From Candidatus Kapaibacterium sp. (GTDB lineage Bacteria; Bacteroidota; Ignavibacteria; Kapaibacteriales; UBA961), in the NCBI GenBank assembly GCA_023253875.1, contig JALRFC010000058.1, positions 1 to 8,918 on the forward strand: a stretch of 8,918 nt of DNA. Direction: 5' to 3'. A program made the position numbers and the translations under genes. Below, piece after piece: positions 1 to 6,724 of the stretch (position 1 is its first letter; the number at the start of each line of letters is the position of its first letter). Under the pieces are notes generated by a model that saw only the letters and a list, made by a program, of their open reading frames with translations, had not been told where the DNA came from and did no database searches.

Positions 1-5
1 TGAGT

Positions 6-1049
6 TTGATGCATTCATCAAGTCTGAAAACACTCCTCATCTCTATGATGGGGAGTGTTTTCATATGTATATCTGCCAATGCACAAGATCTACCCAGTGA
101 TCCAGATGATATGTTTGATATTGAAATCATCGATGATTCGCTGGATTTGATGCTCGATGATTCGCTGGATTTGATGCTTGATGATTCGCTGGATTTGATG
201 CTCGATGATTCGCTGGATTTGATGCTTGATGATTCGCTGGATTTGATGCTCGATGATTCGCTGGATTTGATGCTTGATGATTCGCTGGATTTGATGCTCG
301 ATGATTCGCTGGATCTTGAAGATACAACATGGTTGGCTGATATATATGATGAGCCGCTACCTTGGACGCTTAGTTCGGGAATCATGCTTCGAAATAGGCA
401 AGTGCAGAATGGGGTTAATTTGAGTGGAAGTCAAGGAATTATGTCGATAGGGACTGAAACCTCACATATAGGTGGATTCTTGGCAGGAATTGATATTGCA
501 AGAAGAGTTGGCGATCAGCCCGGGCCGCAAGGTTGGAATGCGAGAATTGGTTATCAATATTCAGCATCCGATTGGCTAGATCTGGGGGTACAATTCACGC
601 GATTTGGCTATCCAACTGATTCTATCAATCCTGTTGCGGGCATACCAAATATGCTTACGTTCAATGCCACTGCGATGTCATCTTCATTCATGATTGATCT
701 TTCTTATGATAGAATGTTTGGTGCAGAAACAGAGACTGTGAATTATCTCGCACTTACCTTGATGGGAATGTTCCAATGGGGTGATATTAGATTCTCACCA
801 ATCGCATCTATCGTTGGCACAAGATATACAATTGCGACGCGCAGATTATTGATAAATAGACCCGGAAAATTACAGACTGTTTCCGGTATTGCTATGACGT
901 CATTAGGGTTTTCAATGGCTTATGATATCAATGATCATTGGTCATTGACAGCTTCTCCGATGTTGCTTTATACTCCTCAAAAAGACTTCTCTGTGAATGA
1001 TGTGCAAACCACCATCATGTTTGGCATTCGGCATATCCTTGAATTTTGA
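6..1049 (+). CDS. Secreted repeat-containing protein with predicted outer-membrane beta-barrel domain
   Basis: The family is not recognised. The protein has 347 residues if it starts at TTG 6; ATG 9 is the next candidate, and a start one codon upstream is possible because the base before position 1 is unknown. Residues 1-26 form a signal peptide: K8, a hydrophobic core of Leu/Ile/Met/Val/Phe, then Ala-Asn-Ala before Q27. Residues 27-42 are acidic. Residues 43-104 are seven copies of the octapeptide DDSLDLML plus a partial eighth. From about residue 115 the chain shows alternating polar and apolar strands, Gly- and aromatic-rich (for example GWNARIGYQYS, WLDLGVQFTRFGY, WSLTASPMLLY), and it ends in Phe (HILEF). 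That is the usual C-terminal signature of barrels inserted by the Bam complex. I infer an outer-membrane protein with a variable acidic linker in front of the barrel. The ligand or function is unknown. A 40-bp gap separates it from hpt. No ribosome binding site can be judged because the window starts too close. Confidence 0.75.
   Translation: MMHSSSLKTLLISMMGSVFICISANAQDLPSDPDDMFDIEIIDDSLDLMLDDSLDLMLDDSLDLMLDDSLDLMLDDSLDLMLDDSLDLMLDDSLDLMLDDSLDLEDTTWLADIYDEPLPWTLSSGIMLRNRQVQNGVNLSGSQGIMSIGTETSHIGGFLAGIDIARRVGDQPGPQGWNARIGYQYSASDWLDLGVQFTRFGYPTDSINPVAGIPNMLTFNATAMSSSFMIDLSYDRMFGAETETVNYLALTLMGMFQWGDIRFSPIASIVGTRYTIATRRLLINRPGKLQTVSGIAMTSLGFSMAYDINDHWSLTASPMLLYTPQKDFSVNDVQTTIMFGIRHILEF
25..63 (+). 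other. Long hairpin inside signal-peptide codons, terminator-like
   Basis: Arms 25-41 and 47-63 pair over 17 positions, with 16 Watson-Crick pairs and one T-G wobble (37 with 51), around a five-base loop (42-46). The base of the stem has four A on the left side and four T on the right, as in bidirectional intrinsic terminators. It lies 16 bases after ATG 9 and is read through by the signal-peptide codons. It could be a terminator of an upstream gene (TGA at 1-3 could be that gene's stop), a structure limiting translation or transcription of the barrel gene, or both. Confidence 0.7.
132..314 (+). repeat. 24-bp in-frame tandem repeat, seven full copies plus a partial copy
   Basis: Full units start at 132, 156, 180, 204, 228, 252 and 276, and a partial 15-bp unit covers 300-314. 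Each unit encodes DDSLDLML. The units are identical except for the last base of the final Leu codon, which strictly alternates CTC, CTT, CTC, CTT, CTC, CTT, CTC. The true period is therefore 48 bp. Because the unit length is a multiple of three, changes in copy number would lengthen or shorten the protein without breaking the frame. Confidence 0.97.
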
Positions 1050-1078
1050 TGATAATTCAGTAATATGAATTGTCATTA
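1047..1078 (+). other. AT-rich inverted repeat after the barrel gene
   Basis: Arms 1047-1059 and 1066-1078 pair over 13 positions, including two G-T wobbles, with a six-base loop. The left arm begins exactly at the TGA stop. The stem has few G-C pairs and no run of T follows, so it would be a weak terminator at best. It may instead reduce read-through into hpt or protect the 3' end of the upstream message. Confidence 0.4.
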
Positions 1079-1089
1079 TTGAGAAAGCC

Positions 1090-1632
1090 ATGTCAGAAAT
1101 CAAAACCATACTTGATCTTCAGTTCAAAGAATTCATTTCTCCCGATGTAATTGCAAAGAGAGTCCATGAAATTGCTCAATCATTGAATGAACATTTTGCG
1201 GGAGCTGAAGAAATCACCGTGCTCATTACATTGAAAGGTGCATTCATTTTTGCGGCTGATGTAGTGAGACAACTCAATATCCCGATGCGCATTGAAATGA
1301 TTCGCGCATCAAGTTATCGAGGTGGTACGATTTCTACGGGTGTGGTAATGACTGATCCATTAATCGGAGACTATGCGGGAAAACATATTCTCATCATTGA
1401 AGATATCATTGATTCCGGTAGGACGATCACTGAATTGAAGAGCATGCTTGAAACTGCAAACATTGCATCGTGTACGATTGTATCGCTTTTTTCAAAACCC
1501 GATCAACATCAAATTGATCTTTCAACAGCATATATAGGTTTTACCATTCCAGCCGTGTTTATCATTGGATATGGATTGGACTATCAAGAACAAGGAAGAG
1601 AATTGCCAGGTATTTGGCAATGTATTGATTAA
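1090..1632 (+). CDS. hpt: Hypoxanthine phosphoribosyltransferase
   Basis: This cytoplasmic purine-salvage enzyme transfers the phosphoribosyl group of PRPP to hypoxanthine (often guanine as well), giving IMP or GMP. The 180-residue length is normal for bacterial Hpt. Visible family motifs are the LKG turn at 48-50 that contacts pyrophosphate, the PRPP loop IIEDIIDSGRT at 102-112 with acidic residues E104, D105 and the catalytic-base position D108, K136 in the purine-binding SKP segment, and the C-terminal FIIGYGLDY at 157-165, whose D164 corresponds to the metal-binding Asp. R170 with ELPGI matches the usual RNLPYI ending. The Asp commonly found before FVVGYGLD is Ala here (A155), a minor change. 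The start ATG 1090 has only a weak GAG-type ribosome site upstream. The gene lies 40 bp after the barrel gene on the same strand and converges with the TPR-lipoprotein gene. The identification is firm. Confidence 0.95.
   Translation: MSEIKTILDLQFKEFISPDVIAKRVHEIAQSLNEHFAGAEEITVLITLKGAFIFAADVVRQLNIPMRIEMIRASSYRGGTISTGVVMTDPLIGDYAGKHILIIEDIIDSGRTITELKSMLETANIASCTIVSLFSKPDQHQIDLSTAYIGFTIPAVFIIGYGLDYQEQGRELPGIWQCID
1629..1632. other. Overlapping convergent stop codons (TTAA)
   Basis: The palindrome TTAA contains both stops: TAA of hpt at 1630-1632 on the plus strand, and TAA of the TPR lipoprotein on the minus strand read from 1631 to 1629. There is no intergenic space for a terminator, so transcripts from the two sides must run into each other's coding sequence. 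Confidence 0.95.
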
Positions 1633-3779
1633 GGCGGATCTCCAATGTTCATGGAATCAGCGGGACTTGCATCTTGGGGAAGTGAAATCTGCATATTTCC
1701 GGGTATGGGAGCATTCGCCGGCAATTGCATAGGCTGATTTGGATTAATCAATTGATTATTTGGATTTGGTCTGCGCTGTTTGAGCTGCTCTTTGGGTTGA
1801 TTCGCATTTGGGTCTGATAGAGTTCGAGCATTATCCAGTGGCTGTTGACTCAGCGTGTTTGGTTGAGCAGTTGAATCAATTGGAGATGCTTGCAATGTAT
1901 CAATGATTGGCTTCCTATCTAGCATTTTACCTGTATTGATATCATATAAACCACTTTGATGTGCGAGAGCGATTTCTACGCCGGCCCTTACATCTTTAGC
2001 ATATTCTGATTGCGGATAGCGTTCAACCAGCAGGCGATAATAATATAAGGCACTATCGGATTGCATGAGTATATTTTCAAACATCCACCCGAGAGAATAG
2101 AGTGCTTTTGGAGCAAGGGGAGAATCACGATATTCTTCGGCTATGCGATTGAATTGTCGCGCTGCCAATATATAATTCGAGATATTGCGGAAGCGAATGC
2201 CAGATGAATATAATTCCGCCAATGTATCAATTACCACTGCTTCAGTAAAGCCCATTTGCACTCGCGCTTCCTGTCCATACTCGGTTTTTCCATAATCATA
2301 AGCAAGAATTTCCAGAATCGAATCAGCCAATTCAGGTTGATGTTTACGAATCATTTTCTGATAACTGAACAAATATTGCGCTCGATTGGAATCGCTCATT
2401 CGGGCAGATATTGCTGCAATCGTATAATATATCAATGCTGAATCCTGATTATTCAATTGATCATGAATTCTGGCCAATTGATAATTGATCATTGTATGCT
2501 GAGCATGGATGGAATCATGGATGATCGTTTTGGATGAATCTGTATGTGAAGTATCAATCACCGGTTTGGTTTTGTTCAACACATCATGTTTTTGTCCCCA
2601 TTCAGCCAATAATCCATAATACTTTGCTGCCGCAGGACTCACTTGAGATTTTACGGGTTTTGATTTGGCGAAATATGATTTTGCTTCTTCATACTTACCT
2701 TTTTTATAGAGATCCATGGCATGCTCGAAATAGACTACGGGTATAGCAGTAAAGCCGGCAAACTTTTGTGCTTCCGAGGCCATTTTATCAAATTCTTCCT
2801 TCTTCCCTTGAATGCGAAGCATACGAAGTCTTTGAGCAAGAATATCCGGTTTGAATTCCTTGAAATTCTCATTTCCATCAAGATCATCGAGGATAGCTTG
2901 TGCATCTTCATGTTTATTGAGATATGTCAAACAGGAAGCCTTGTACAATTCTGCTTCGAACTCTTGAACAAGCTCAGGACTTTCATCCAAGACAGCATTG
3001 AACTCTTTCAATGCTCTGTCGAATTTTCCTAATCTATAGTACAATGATGCAAGGTCCAATTGCCATCGAGCACGTATTTCTCCATCATCACTTTGAGCAA
3101 TTGCCTGTCTATATGGTCTCACGGCTTCTTCTTCATCATTATCGAAGATCGCTTGTTCAGCCATTAATCGGAAAGCTTCGGAGAGAATATCATATCGTTT
3201 TTTATACCAAGCGATATCAACAGTTCTCGACAACATTGTTTTGCCGAGTGCATATTTTCTTTGGATGAGATAGACTTTTGATAGCAATAAGTGTGCATCC
3301 GGAGACTTATCACCCAAAGCAAAACGGTCAATCAATTCTGAGCATTTGATTTCTGCTGAAACCCATTCACTTTGATAGAAGAATGATTTTGCCATCAAGA
3401 GCAATGTACCTTCAACATAATCTGATTTTGGATGTTGTTTGAGGATTTTGGATCCTTTGATGATGACCGAGTCCAATTTCACTTTCACAGGTTGAAGTCT
3501 TGTTTGCTCAATCATGATGTCTTTCAAAAATTGAGGTATCTCTGCCGGTCTTCCGAAAGCATCGAGTCCAAAACGCAAACCGCTATCAACAGGAGTAAGC
3601 ACGCGAGGTTTTTGCCTGCGCATGATTTCAGTACCTTCAAAATCATACTCCGTTTCCCAAATCAATCTATCCATATTGTAATAGGTATTGAAATAGGTTG
3701 TGAAATTGTCATATGTATGACAACCCGACAATAGGAGCATCCCAAAGACTAAGAGATGGAGCTTGAAATTCCTTTGCAT
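1629..3779 (-). CDS. TPR-repeat lipoprotein, distantly PorW/SprE-like
   Basis: The protein has 716 residues. Residues 1-20 are a lipoprotein signal: basic start, Leu-rich core, and lipobox LSGC with C20 as the lipidated residue, so it should be anchored to the inner or outer membrane. Directly after C20 comes an aromatic/Asn-rich stretch (TTYFNTYYN at 27-35), a layout that recalls the TPR lipoproteins PorW/SprE of type IX secretion and related Ignavibacteria proteins. Helical TPR-like repeats are visible at about 237-269 (LASLYYRLGKFDRALKEF), 349-375, 427-458 and 555-592 (PKALYSLGWMF followed by YYRLLVERYPQSEYA). Residues from about 630 to 716 are a Pro/Asn/Gln-rich, probably disordered tail. 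Its start codon shares one base with the stop of the GWxTD gene (TAATG), so the two are probably translated in a coupled way. The role is likely as a scaffold in the envelope. The PorW/SprE link is an inference from domain layout, not a demonstrated homology. Confidence 0.8.
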   Translation of the reverse strand: MQRNFKLHLLVFGMLLLSGCHTYDNFTTYFNTYYNMDRLIWETEYDFEGTEIMRRQKPRVLTPVDSGLRFGLDAFGRPAEIPQFLKDIMIEQTRLQPVKVKLDSVIIKGSKILKQHPKSDYVEGTLLLMAKSFFYQSEWVSAEIKCSELIDRFALGDKSPDAHLLLSKVYLIQRKYALGKTMLSRTVDIAWYKKRYDILSEAFRLMAEQAIFDNDEEEAVRPYRQAIAQSDDGEIRARWQLDLASLYYRLGKFDRALKEFNAVLDESPELVQEFEAELYKASCLTYLNKHEDAQAILDDLDGNENFKEFKPDILAQRLRMLRIQGKKEEFDKMASEAQKFAGFTAIPVVYFEHAMDLYKKGKYEEAKSYFAKSKPVKSQVSPAAAKYYGLLAEWGQKHDVLNKTKPVIDTSHTDSSKTIIHDSIHAQHTMINYQLARIHDQLNNQDSALIYYTIAAISARMSDSNRAQYLFSYQKMIRKHQPELADSILEILAYDYGKTEYGQEARVQMGFTEAVVIDTLAELYSSGIRFRNISNYILAARQFNRIAEEYRDSPLAPKALYSLGWMFENILMQSDSALYYYRLLVERYPQSEYAKDVRAGVEIALAHQSGLYDINTGKMLDRKPIIDTLQASPIDSTAQPNTLSQQPLDNARTLSDPNANQPKEQLKQRRPNPNNQLINPNQPMQLPANAPIPGNMQISLPQDASPADSMNIGDPP

Positions 3780-3781
3780 TA
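3777..3781 (-). other. TAATG stop-start overlap
   Basis: On the minus strand the TAA stop of the GWxTD gene (3781-3779) and the ATG start of the TPR lipoprotein (3779-3777) share one A. This arrangement usually means that the second gene is translated by ribosomes ending the first, so the two products are probably made in linked amounts. Confidence 0.9.
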
Positions 3782-5107
3782 TTGAGTCCCCGAATATCTA
3801 TACTTAATGCCTGTGGGAAAGGGAGTTGTAAGACGAAAGTCTTCAAATCCACTATTGTCCACAAAAGTGAATTGTCGTTGATTTTGATAGATCCATCTAG
3901 AAAATGTTCTACCATCAGAACCTCGTGGAGTACGTTCCACTTGAAAGGGCTGACCAAAGATGATATAGACCATTCCCATATCTGTCATCCAACCATCGGT
4001 ATACGATCTGAAATTCTTATTTGCATAGTCTATGCGACCATAATATTCTTCGAATGCTTCATTGCGAGATGTGGATGGATTCGGATCAATACCTTTCCAG
4101 TATTCTTCAAACAACATTCTCTTAGTTTCTTCATCCTCGCCTTCATTGATATGATCAATTTCAGCTTGAGTTGCAATAAATCGTAATTGTCTGATCGCTT
4201 TTTTTAAGTCTTGATAGACAATGCCACTAATTGTTTTTTCGATTGTGAGTGTTCTGGAGATTCGAGTTAATTCTTTGTCTATTGAATCTTGTTTCATGGT
4301 ATGAGCCATGATGGTCATCATATAATTTCCTGTACGTAATATCGGCATTTGTTTTACCGGTATATAGAGATGCTGTGATTCTGCTCTTCCTGATGAATAG
4401 GTAATTGGGACTGATTTCAGAAAGACTTCCTGTTGTTGTTCATCAGTAATCCTATAAGAAATACCAATGATTTCATCTTTTGGTGCTCCTACATGATATA
4501 ATTCCACATAGAGAAAGAAACCATCCAAAAGACTTGCGACATTATTGGATAGATGCGGTGTGATGACAATTTTTCCGCCTTGTTTTTCTTCAATTGCTGA
4601 TGCATACATTATTGAACTGAATACATAGCGATGCTCTTTTTCTTGTTTGGACCATATCGGAATGGTAAGAGTTCGAATCTCTCGAATATCAGTATTAGCC
4701 ACGGCATCATGAACATTCACGAAACAGGTATGATATCCAAATCCTGCGGGGACACGAAATTGCACATGATGGAATTCAGCATTAGCACCTCTGGACTGTT
4801 CATAGGTCTCAGCAAAAATCTTGCGATCCATGGATTGTTCGGCAATTTTCTTTCCGGTGGTATCTCGAACTGAAAGCGAGATAGAAATACTCGCGCTAAA
4901 TCCTTGCTTTTCAGGGATGAATTGTAGTGACTCATAGGGAATTGTCGCATAGACATCTATGAATGGCAATGAATCTCCATCGGCTTTGAACCAGAGTGCA
5001 TCAGCGTGGAATACTGACATTTTTTTTTGCGGGCTTGTTCCTTGTCTGAATTGTGAAAAGAGTAGTCCGGGTATAAAGAGTAAGATGAGAATCAAACATG
5101 ATTTCAT
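3779..5107 (-). CDS. GWxTD-domain secreted protein
   Basis: From ATG 5107 the product has 442 residues and a typical signal peptide (MKSC, then LILILLFIPGLLF, cleavage near FSQ). ATG 5143 would add 12 residues and create an ATGA overlap with the mnmA stop, so it remains a real alternative; neither start has a good ribosome site. The defining motif is GWMTD at 372-376, followed by MGMVYIIFGQP and a segment ending RFTFVD-like (QFTFVDNSGFEDF), the conserved core of the GWxTD domain found in Bacteroidota, Ignavibacteria and Acidobacteriota. The N-terminal half has beta-sandwich-like strands (for example YVFSSIMYAS, GNYMMTIMAHT), and a helical, charged segment (EIDHINEGEDEETKRMLFEEYWKG, in part) precedes the GWxTD core. 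The biochemical role of the domain is unknown. Export to the periplasm fits with the TPR lipoprotein encoded immediately downstream. Confidence 0.85.
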   Translation of the reverse strand: MKSCLILILLFIPGLLFSQFRQGTSPQKKMSVFHADALWFKADGDSLPFIDVYATIPYESLQFIPEKQGFSASISISLSVRDTTGKKIAEQSMDRKIFAETYEQSRGANAEFHHVQFRVPAGFGYHTCFVNVHDAVANTDIREIRTLTIPIWSKQEKEHRYVFSSIMYASAIEEKQGGKIVITPHLSNNVASLLDGFFLYVELYHVGAPKDEIIGISYRITDEQQQEVFLKSVPITYSSGRAESQHLYIPVKQMPILRTGNYMMTIMAHTMKQDSIDKELTRISRTLTIEKTISGIVYQDLKKAIRQLRFIATQAEIDHINEGEDEETKRMLFEEYWKGIDPNPSTSRNEAFEEYYGRIDYANKNFRSYTDGWMTDMGMVYIIFGQPFQVERTPRGSDGRTFSRWIYQNQRQFTFVDNSGFEDFRLTTPFPTGIKYRYSGTQ

Positions 5108-5139
5108 GGCAATGTATTGTCTATGATACCAAGCAAATA

Positions 5140-6261
5140 TCATTCATTCATCTCATGATGAGTGATGCGGTCAATGATTCCGCCTCCAATGACATCATTT
5201 CCTTCATAGAGCACGATGGATTGACCTGGCGTGATTGCCTTTCTGCATTCATGAAACTTGACATGCAATGTGCCATCGGGAAGCATTGTGCAATCTGCCG
5301 GAGCGCCTTCATCTTTGTATCTAATCTTTACCGTAAAGGTCTTTGTGCCATCAATCTCGGCATATTTGATAAGATTGATTGAATGTGCGATAAGCTCTTT
5401 TGAGAGTAAATGTTCTTCAGTACCAACTAGTACAGTATTTGAATCTGCTAGCACATCTAATACATAGAGTGGTTCAGGATGGGAAATGCCGAGACCTTTT
5501 CTTTGTCCGACAGTAAATCCATGATATCCTTGATGTGAACCTATCACTTCACCATCCATCACAATATCACCTTGGCCAGCTCTTTCTTCAAGATTGGGTA
5601 CCATATCACGCATGAAGCGCTTATAATCATTGTCGGGAATGAAGCAGATTTCATATGATTCAGGTTTTTTGGCAATCATAAGTCCGAATCGTTCAGCATC
5701 TGCTCTGGATCGATCTTTTGTATATCCTGTCAGCGGAAACAAGGTTCGTGATAGATGTTCTTGTTGCAAGCCCCATAAGGCATAGGATTGATCTTTGATA
5801 TTGTCGGAATCTCGAGACAGAATATATCTTCCCGTTTCTGCATCGCATCTGATATTCGCATAGTGTCCAGTGGCAATCCATTCCGCCCCAAGCATATTGG
5901 CTTTGCGAATCATTTCGCCCCATTTGATGGTACGATTACATTTAACGCATGGATTAGGCGTATTACCGGCTAGATAATCTTCAACGAAATAGTCAATGAC
6001 TTCTTCTTTGAATCGCTCGGACCAATCAACGACATAGTGAGGAATTCCTAGTGCATTGCAAACACGTCTTGCATCATTGATACCATCGAGTGAGCAACAA
6101 GAGGAATCATTCCCAACATTTCCGCCAACATCTTCATATCTATATGTTTTGATAGTAATGCCAATCACTTCATATCCTTGCTCATGCAATAAACATGCAG
6201 CCACGGAAGAATCAACTCCTCCGGACATTCCAACCAATACTCTTTTCGGATTTCTCTTCAT
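5140..6261 (-). CDS. mnmA: tRNA-specific 2-thiouridylase MnmA
   Basis: MnmA activates U34 of Lys, Glu and Gln tRNAs with ATP and inserts sulfur, giving the s2U34 part of the modified wobble base. The 373-residue length is normal. The ATP PP-loop GMSGGVDSS lies at 11-19. The tRNA-binding and catalytic region has NPCVKCNRTIKW at 103-114 with C105 and C108, then ATGHYANIR at 130-138, KDQSYALW at 156-163, and the second catalytic cysteine C206 in YEICFIPD. The central-domain signature GFTVGQRKGLGIS is at 248-260. C108 and C206 match E. coli C102 and C199. C105 stands where E. coli has D99, so three cysteines are available, which fits the iron-sulfur-dependent subtype. A CC pair at 55-56 is typical of this subgroup. 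It sits 63 bp after the SMR gene and just before the GWxTD gene. The identification is firm. Confidence 0.96.
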   Translation of the reverse strand: MKRNPKRVLVGMSGGVDSSVAACLLHEQGYEVIGITIKTYRYEDVGGNVGNDSSCCSLDGINDARRVCNALGIPHYVVDWSERFKEEVIDYFVEDYLAGNTPNPCVKCNRTIKWGEMIRKANMLGAEWIATGHYANIRCDAETGRYILSRDSDNIKDQSYALWGLQQEHLSRTLFPLTGYTKDRSRADAERFGLMIAKKPESYEICFIPDNDYKRFMRDMVPNLEERAGQGDIVMDGEVIGSHQGYHGFTVGQRKGLGISHPEPLYVLDVLADSNTVLVGTEEHLLSKELIAHSINLIKYAEIDGTKTFTVKIRYKDEGAPADCTMLPDGTLHVKFHECRKAITPGQSIVLYEGNDVIGGGIIDRITHHEMNE

Positions 6262-6324
6262 ATATTCATGATAAAGTATGCAATCTCAAGCGCCCGAACA
6301 TGACGATTCATATACAGTGATAGT

Positions 6325-6645
6325 CTATCCTGTACTGAGTTTTAAGCCCAGAATTCCGGCAAGAACCAAGAATGCTGATAGCAATCGCCATATGCTGGAA
6401 GAATCACCGAAAAAAATGATGCCAATGGTCATAGTACCAATGGCCCCAATTCCGGTCCATACCATATAGGCAGTGGAAATCGGGATGGTTTTCTGTGCTA
6501 GCCACAAAAAATAAAAACTCAAAAGCATTGAGACAATTGCAAGAATCATGCCCCACAATCGCTTTTCAGGATCTTGAGTCATTTTCATGCCAATTGGCCA
6601 GCCCATTTCAAAAATTCCGGCAATGCATAAAAAAAGCCATTCCAT
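6325..6645 (-). CDS. gdx: Small multidrug resistance family transporter, Gdx/SugE subtype (guanidinium exporter)
   Basis: This is a 106-residue, four-helix inner-membrane protein that works as an antiparallel dimer coupling proton entry to cation export. ATG 6645 is chosen because it places the essential glutamate at E13 (MEWLFLCIAGIFEMGW), as in E. coli SugE; the in-frame extension to 6702 adds a polar 19-residue stretch unlike the family. Subtype markers agree with guanidinium exporters rather than EmrE: G10, W16, K21, a Ser at 43 (S42 in SugE), Y60 and W63 in STAYMVWTGIGAIG, and the ending GLKLSTG, nearly identical to SugE. Helices lie at about 3-20, 32-50, 57-79 and 85-103. It follows tpl after a 79-bp gap and precedes mnmA by 63 bp. 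No guanidine riboswitch motif was seen upstream. The transported substrate is inferred from the subtype. Confidence 0.9.
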   Translation of the reverse strand: MEWLFLCIAGIFEMGWPIGMKMTQDPEKRLWGMILAIVSMLLSFYFLWLAQKTIPISTAYMVWTGIGAIGTMTIGIIFFGDSSSIWRLLSAFLVLAGILGLKLSTG

Positions 6646-6648
6646 GTC

Positions 6649-6663
6649 AACAATGCAATTGTT
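6649..6663 (-). promoter_or_regulatory. Short palindrome just before the SMR start codon
   Basis: A perfect inverted repeat with 6-base arms (AACAAT and ATTGTT) and a 3-base spacer ends three bases before the ATG at 6645. There is no Shine-Dalgarno sequence in this place. It could be an operator half-site pair or a small RNA hairpin near the ribosome site, but arms this short in AT-rich DNA also arise by chance. Confidence 0.25.
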
Positions 6664-6724
6664 ATGATAGAATGGCTGCAAATTACTGAAAAGGGGATTC
6701 AAGAAGTGGAGTAGGCAACTTACT

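Noticed and set aside
132..314. CRISPR-like array
   Set aside because: The repeats are directly contiguous with no unique spacers and lie in frame inside a coding sequence.
127..330. Minus-strand open frame of 67 codons with a PANHRASN-like repeat
   Set aside because: It is only the complement of the 24-bp repeat: a repeat whose length is a multiple of three and lacks a stop in one copy stays open in every copy. It has no ribosome site or family resemblance, while the plus-strand frame has a signal peptide and a barrel domain.
6646..6702. 19-residue N-terminal extension of the SMR transporter from ATG 6702
   Set aside because: The extension is polar and shifts the essential Glu away from position 13; SMR proteins begin directly at the first helix, as the Met at 6645 does.
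6646..6724. Guanidine riboswitch (ykkC or mini-ykkC type) before the Gdx-type gene
   Set aside because: The gap is 79 bp, too short for a ykkC class I element, and the paired ACGG/ACGR hairpin loops of the mini-ykkC class are absent.
6646..6724. Bacteroidota-type promoter (TTG and TAnnTTTG boxes) before the SMR gene
   Set aside because: A GTAATTTG-like box and an upstream TTG are present on the minus strand, but the box mismatches at its first two bases and the spacing of about 13 is too short.
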